A stretch of 9,183 nt of DNA from NCBI GenBank assembly GCA_017620435.1, contig JAFZQL010000090.1, positions 1-9,183 of the forward strand. The letters run 5' to 3'. Positions 6,032 to 9,183 of this stretch are shown here, in pieces (position 1 is the stretch's first letter; the number at the start of each line of letters is the position of its first letter). The stretch comes from Erysipelotrichaceae bacterium (GTDB lineage: Bacteria > Bacillota_I > Bacilli_A > Erysipelotrichales > Erysipelotrichaceae). The translations under genes were made by a program, and so were the position numbers. The notes below the pieces were generated by a model. The model saw nothing but the letters and a program-made list of their open reading frames with translations, had not been told where the DNA came from and ran no database searches.

Positions 6032-6525
6032 AAACAGCTGTCGTTTACTATTCTCTGTCAGGAAATACGAAAGATACCGCCCAAAAGATCGCTGCAGAGA
6101 TATCTGCCGATCTGATTCCTTTGGAAGCGGAAAAAGCCTATCCCGATTCCGGATTCCGGAAGTTCTACTGGGGAGGCAAGAGTGCCGTCATGGGCGAGAT
6201 GCCGAAGCTGAAGCCTTACGACTTCGACGCTTCCGCATATGATCTGATCGTCTTCGGTACACCGGTATGGGCAGGAACCTTTAATCCCTGTATCCGCAGT
6301 TTCATTCATGAGAACAGGGATGTTCTGAAAGATAAAGTGTTTGCGGTCTTCTGCTGCCACAGCGGGGGCGGCGGAGAGAAGGCGTGCAGAAAGCTGAGGG
6401 AATATCTCGGCATAGAGAAGTGGAAAGCCGAGATGAGTCTGATCGATCCGAAAGACAGGCCGAAACAGGAAGACGAGACGCAGATAAGGGAATTCTGCAG
6501 GAAAATACAGGAGGAAAACAAATGA
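6028..6525 (+). CDS. Flavodoxin
   Basis: A 165-residue cytoplasmic flavodoxin that should bind FMN and carry electrons between reductases and acceptor enzymes. The N-terminal beta strand and phosphate loop are clear: VVYYSLSGNTKDTAQKIA, with S9-L-S-G-N-T14 as the FMN phosphate-binding loop. The second flavin loop is FGTPVWAGTF (76-85), with Trp81 likely to stack on the isoalloxazine ring. A third glycine-rich segment, CCHSGGGGEKA (109-119), follows. The spacing fits the short-chain flavodoxin_4-like group; many relatives in anaerobes are annotated only as flavodoxin. ATG 6028 overlaps the previous stop (ATGA), pointing to coupled translation. An earlier ATG at 6007 would add seven residues that do not fit the family start. 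Which partner it serves is not visible; no reductase lies next to it. Confidence 0.92.
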   Translation: MKTAVVYYSLSGNTKDTAQKIAAEISADLIPLEAEKAYPDSGFRKFYWGGKSAVMGEMPKLKPYDFDASAYDLIVFGTPVWAGTFNPCIRSFIHENRDVLKDKVFAVFCCHSGGGGEKACRKLREYLGIEKWKAEMSLIDPKDRPKQEDETQIREFCRKIQEENK

Positions 6526-6734
6526 TCTGTCCGTATTGCGGAAATGAAATGATACAAGGATTTGTCCAGAGCAGGGAACACCTGTATTTCAACCGGGGCA
6601 ATAAAGCGAGATTCATCGCTTCCGGAGATCTGGGAAGTATTTCTCTTTCCCGTTTTAATCTGATCAAGGCGCCGGCTGCCAAGGCGAATCTGTGTAAAAG
6701 ATGCAGGAAGATCATTATCGATCTTTCTGACTGA
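6522..6734 (+). CDS. Small zinc-ribbon protein, DUF6487-like
   Basis: A 70-residue protein beginning MICPYCGNEMIQGFVQSRE. Two CxxC knuckles, Cys3/Cys6 and Cys58/Cys61 (LCKRCRKIII), should together bind one zinc ion. Length, the CPYCGxEMxxGxxQ opening and the LCxxCxKIII end match what I recall of DUF6487 (PF20097), a family of unknown role. ATG 6522 is preceded by AGGAGG (6509-6514) 7 nt away and overlaps the flavodoxin stop (ATGA). The frame is open further upstream to an ATG at 6384, but that part is the flavodoxin gene read in another frame. It is the only gene inside the operon with a near-perfect Shine-Dalgarno, so it may be made in larger amount than its neighbours. Function unknown; a metal-binding or nucleic-acid-binding role is possible. 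Confidence 0.85.
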   Translation: MICPYCGNEMIQGFVQSREHLYFNRGNKARFIASGDLGSISLSRFNLIKAPAAKANLCKRCRKIIIDLSD

Positions 6735-6738
6735 AGAT

Positions 6739-7311
6739 ATGAACAAGAAGATCACATACAAGGATTATCACGAGAAGGATCCGGAAAGGTATCCGTTTTT
6801 CAGGTATCATCCTGATCCGATCAGTAACGGGGTGTTCGTGGAGAGCGATTTTCCCAGAGTTTGCCAGTGTTGCGGGAAACAGGAAACGCTGATCTGCGAA
6901 GGTCCGTTCTATACCGATGAAGATCTGGAGTTTATTTGTCCGGGATGTATCGCCGATGGAAGTGCCGCAGAAAAATTCGACATGGAGTACTGCGAGATCC
7001 CCGGGAAAGAAAGGGTCCCGGATGAAGAAAAGACCGAAGAACTCCTTCATCATAGTCCCGGCTACTATTCCTGGAACGGAGGCACATGGCTGTCCTGCTG
7101 CGGTGATTACTGTATCTACGAGGGACAGATCTTCTATGAGGAACTGATGGAAAGAGGACTGCTGGAAGAATTTCGAAACAGTCCCGCATGGACAGAAAGC
7201 GCTTATGAAAGCATCGAAGAAACGTTGCACAACAGATGGATACAGCTGCATGTGTTCCGATGTCCGCATTGCGGGAAACACCGCTTCTATCTTGATGAAT
7301 TCTATGACTGA
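6739..7311 (+). CDS. CbrC family (UPF0167) cysteine-rich protein
   Basis: The protein has 190 residues, close to the family length. The family opening FFRYHPDPISNGVF (20-33) is present. The first knuckle is CQCCGK (Cys42, Cys44, Cys45). FICPGCIADGSAAEKF (65-80, Cys67/Cys70) is the most diagnostic block. Then come PGYYSWNGGTWLSCCGDYC (107-125, Cys120/121/125) and a C-terminal CPHC knuckle (Cys175/Cys178), which suggests two zinc sites. E. coli CbrC belongs to the CreBC regulon and is linked to colicin E2 tolerance. The biochemical role is not known, and carrying the E. coli phenotype over to this organism would be unsafe. ATG 6739 follows the previous stop by 4 nt. GAAG at 6733-6736 is too close and weak to be a good ribosome binding site, so coupling is likely. 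Confidence 0.9.
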   Translation: MNKKITYKDYHEKDPERYPFFRYHPDPISNGVFVESDFPRVCQCCGKQETLICEGPFYTDEDLEFICPGCIADGSAAEKFDMEYCEIPGKERVPDEEKTEELLHHSPGYYSWNGGTWLSCCGDYCIYEGQIFYEELMERGLLEEFRNSPAWTESAYESIEETLHNRWIQLHVFRCPHCGKHRFYLDEFYD

Positions 7312-7317
7312 AAACAA

Positions 7318-8181
7318 ATGAAGAAGAATAACGTATCTCAGATCCTGATCATGACCCTCTGGGTCACTCTATCTGCCCTGCTTCAGGGAATCTCCCTGAC
7401 ATCTTTTTCTGTTCCCGGCGGGATCTATCCCAGCGGCATCACCGGACTCTCCAGGATCCTTTCGGATGTTCTAAGAGACTTCTTTTCGATCAGTCTTCCT
7501 TTCGAATTGCCTTACTTCCTGATCAATGCCGTTCTGGCTGTGATCGTCTACCGGCATATCGGAAAACTGTTTACGATCTTCTCACTGCTGCAGACGGCTC
7601 TGACATCGCTGTTTTCTTCTGTTCTTCCAAGAATCATCGTTCTGGAAGAAATGATACTGATCGCGATATTCGGCGGTCTGGTGAATGGCGCAGGCATCGG
7701 CTTTGCCCTGTCGCATGGCGCATCCAGCGGAGGAACGGATTTCCTTTCGATCTACTTCTCCAACAAGTATCACCGTTCCATGTGGAATATGACTTTTGCC
7801 TTGAACTGTATCCTGATCACGGCAACAGGCCTGCTGTACGGATGGGAAAGAGCGGCCTATTCCATCGTCTTCCAGTTCATGTCCAACTTCATGATTAACA
7901 AGATGCATAAGCGCTATACCCATCAGGCGATCATCATCGTCACCAAGAAACCGGATGAAGTGATCGATTCGGTTCTGAAGAACGTAAGACACGGCATCAC
8001 CAAGATCAGCGCGCAGGGCGCATACAAAGGTGAAGATGAAAGCGTTCTTTATACGGTAGTGAATACTTTCCAGACTTCAGAAGTTGTACGTTATGCCCTG
8101 GAAGCCGATCCCAACGCTTTCATAGAAACCAGGGATACTTCCAGCATCTACGGCAATTTCTATCAGAAACCGCTGGACTGA
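7318..8181 (+). CDS. YitT family membrane protein (DUF161/DUF2179)
   Basis: The protein has 287 residues, the usual YitT length. The N-terminal two thirds is hydrophobic, with about five to six membrane helices. It carries PGGIYPSGITG (33-43) and HGASSGGTDFLS (133-144), the conserved glycine-rich YitT motifs. The C-terminal part from about residue 203 (AIIIVTKKPDEVIDSVLKNVRHGITKI, then ETRDTSSIYGNF) is the soluble DUF2179 domain. Its fold resembles small-ligand-binding regulatory domains. The family is widespread in Bacillota and its transported substrate is not settled. The start ATG 7318 lies 6 nt after the previous stop and has no Shine-Dalgarno, only TGAAAACAA, so coupling or an A-rich leader is likely. 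It is the last gene of the operon; its TGA is part of the following terminator. Confidence 0.93.
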   Translation: MKKNNVSQILIMTLWVTLSALLQGISLTSFSVPGGIYPSGITGLSRILSDVLRDFFSISLPFELPYFLINAVLAVIVYRHIGKLFTIFSLLQTALTSLFSSVLPRIIVLEEMILIAIFGGLVNGAGIGFALSHGASSGGTDFLSIYFSNKYHRSMWNMTFALNCILITATGLLYGWERAAYSIVFQFMSNFMINKMHKRYTHQAIIIVTKKPDEVIDSVLKNVRHGITKISAQGAYKGEDESVLYTVVNTFQTSEVVRYALEADPNAFIETRDTSSIYGNFYQKPLD

Positions 8182-8206
8182 AACAGATGGAGACATTTGT
8201 TTTTTT
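8181..8206 (+). terminator. Intrinsic terminator of the seven-gene operon
   Basis: AAACAGATG (8181-8189) pairs with CATTTGTTT (8194-8202) as a 9-bp stem with one G-U pair. The loop GAGA is a GNRA tetraloop, and the following T run extends to 8206. The stem is AT-rich, so efficiency may be moderate. Its first base is the last base of the YitT stop codon. Confidence 0.65.
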
Positions 8207-8213
8207 GTATCTC

Positions 8214-8242
8214 TTTATCTGAACGGATGGAAGTGTTAAAAT
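8214..8242 (+). promoter_or_regulatory. Candidate extended -10 promoter
   Basis: TAAAAT (8237-8242) with TG at 8234-8235 forms an extended -10 element. TTTATC (8214-8219) lies 17 bases upstream as a partial -35 box. A start near 8249 gives a leader of about 80 nt before ATG 8329. I see no clear riboswitch fold or strong hairpin in that leader. Confidence 0.55.
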
Positions 8243-8328
8243 GGATACATCAGTAACGATTTCAATAATGCAGATGAGAACGGTCGTTTTATGATCGTCT
8301 TTCAACGAAGCAGGAAGGAGGAAGAATC

Positions 8329-8832
8329 ATGAAAAAAGGATTCAGGATCATCGGGATCATCGTTATGGCAATAGCGCTGGTTGTAGGACTTCTGTTCTAT
8401 ATCGATAAAAAACAGAGAGAATCGCTGGACAACTATCCATATGAACCGGATACCCCTGTTCCGGATCCGCACGAGGGAACCTTCGTGTCGGAACATGGAA
8501 CAATGGTATTCAACGGCGATGGAGAAAGTCTTGTGTTCGACTTTGATGAAGAACTGGCGGAACTGTCAGGACTTCCTGCAGGAGAACAGAAAGGAACTTA
8601 CGTCTTCCTGTCAGGCGATCTTCCTCCGCACGGAAGCGTCGATGTACGCTATGACATCGCCCATGAATGGAGGATATCTCTGGAGGATAGCTCTGCTGTG
8701 ATCGATCTTGGACTGGCTTCGCAAGACGGATCCACGGCTCAGGTCGGCGTCGACATCGTTACCGATACCAGAATACCTATGCTGTTTCAGAAGGACGGAA
8801 AGTTCTTCAGTATCATATTTGAAAAGGAGTAA
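8329..8832 (+). CDS. Membrane-anchored extracytoplasmic protein, unknown function
   Basis: The protein has 167 residues. One N-terminal helix at about residues 5-25, after a KK start, should anchor it with the rest outside the cell. There is no lipobox. A short linker rich in Pro, Asp and Glu (YPYEPDTPVPDPHEG) leads to a beta-rich domain of about 115 residues. Segments such as GTMVFNGDGESLVFDFDE, KGTYVFLSG, VRYDIAHEWRISL and the final PMLFQKDGKFFSIIFEKE have the look of a repeated-strand barrel. I cannot name the family. AAGGAGG (8315-8321) lies 7 nt before ATG 8329, a strong site unlike most of the preceding operon. The stop is 6 nt before the next ATG, so the two surface proteins are probably one unit. 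Function unknown; the paired lipoprotein suggests a shared envelope role. Confidence 0.85.
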   Translation: MKKGFRIIGIIVMAIALVVGLLFYIDKKQRESLDNYPYEPDTPVPDPHEGTFVSEHGTMVFNGDGESLVFDFDEELAELSGLPAGEQKGTYVFLSGDLPPHGSVDVRYDIAHEWRISLEDSSAVIDLGLASQDGSTAQVGVDIVTDTRIPMLFQKDGKFFSIIFEKE

Positions 8833-8838
8833 CGAAAT

Positions 8839-9183
8839 ATGAAGAAAAGTTTATTAGTCATTTTCCTGCTGGTCTGTATGGCCCTTGCGGGATGCAGCTC
8901 GACAGGAACCGCATCAGAAGTCTCAGAAGACAACACGATTGCTTTACCGGCAGCAGATGAAACAGATCCCGGTTCGGATCCGTTCAGCCGGAATACCCTG
9001 GGCATCGTCGATGAAGACGTAACCAGGGGCAACTTTCACAATCAGAACAGAGAGACCGTTCCGCAAACGGCAGACAATCTGAACTGGGAAGACTTTGATT
9101 TCTACTATGACATCATGTACGACGATATTCCGGAAGAAGCCTATTACCCGGCTGTCAAGTATGCCGAAGGGATCTGGAAATAC
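8839..9183 (+). CDS. Lipoprotein (3' partial), unknown function
   Basis: The frame is open from ATG 8839 to the last base of the window (115 codons, no stop). The N-terminus MKKSLLVIFLLVCMALAGC is a textbook lipoprotein signal, with lipobox LAGC and Cys19 as the lipidated residue. A flexible region rich in Ser, Thr, Glu and Asp follows, to about residue 80. A more structured part then begins LNWEDFDFYYDIMYDDIPEEAYYPAVKYAEGIWKY, rich in Tyr and acidic residues. I do not recognise a family. The AAGGAG at 8824-8829 lies inside the end of the previous gene, 9 nt before this start. Cotranscription and partly coupled translation are therefore likely. The remainder and the function lie beyond the window. 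Confidence 0.85.
   Translation, partial: MKKSLLVIFLLVCMALAGCSSTGTASEVSEDNTIALPAADETDPGSDPFSRNTLGIVDEDVTRGNFHNQNRETVPQTADNLNWEDFDFYYDIMYDDIPEEAYYPAVKYAEGIWKY

Noticed and set aside
6384..6521. 46-residue N-terminal extension of the zinc-ribbon protein
   Set aside because: This part is the flavodoxin gene read out of frame. The AGGAGG before ATG 6522 and the family start MxCPYCG favour the short form.
8243..8328. Riboswitch or structured leader before the surface-protein pair
   Set aside because: I found only short imperfect repeats such as TCGTTTT/TCGTCTT and no stable hairpin or known riboswitch core.

Overview
The window is dense bacterial DNA with small gene gaps, Shine-Dalgarno sites, lipoproteins with Gram-positive style lipoboxes, a YitT-family protein and a tRNA gene with encoded CCA. 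Together these point to a Bacillota (Firmicutes) genome of moderate GC, possibly an Erysipelotrichia- or Lachnospiraceae-like gut anaerobe. The lineage is an inference; nothing here names the species.

Left part (1-2503, + strand): the 3' part of a patatin-like (YjjU-type) phospholipase gene, then a four-helix membrane protein of unknown function. Starting directly after that stop codon is a 21-codon reading frame that looks like the broken-off N-terminus of an SPL-type radical SAM protein. An AT-richer acyltransferase-3 family gene follows, and a bidirectional intrinsic terminator closes the segment.

Middle, - strand (2504-3993): cca (CCA-adding tRNA nucleotidyltransferase with an HD domain) is followed only 5 nt later by tRNA-Gly(CCC). 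A plausible promoter for the tRNA lies in the last codons of cca. I move the cca start to a TTG codon with a good ribosome binding site; the upstream ATG lies before the likely promoter.

Middle to right, + strand (4060-8206): a tightly packed seven-gene operon runs from an extended -10 promoter to a terminator that overlaps the last stop codon. It encodes a small acidic protein of unknown function, a membrane-anchored DUF2500-like protein, an acidic lipoprotein, a flavodoxin, a small zinc-ribbon protein (DUF6487-like), a CbrC-family cysteine-rich protein and a YitT-family membrane protein. The divergent cca promoter carries the same 9-base extended -10 element.

Right end (8207-9183, + strand): a new promoter drives a membrane-anchored extracytoplasmic protein and a lipoprotein that runs off the window.

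Most genes look like chromosomal housekeeping or envelope genes. I see no phage, transposase, CRISPR or clear defence system. The most notable points are the radical SAM remnant next to a compositionally different acyltransferase, the cca/tRNA-Gly arrangement, the unexplained envelope/redox operon, and a strong excess of GATC.
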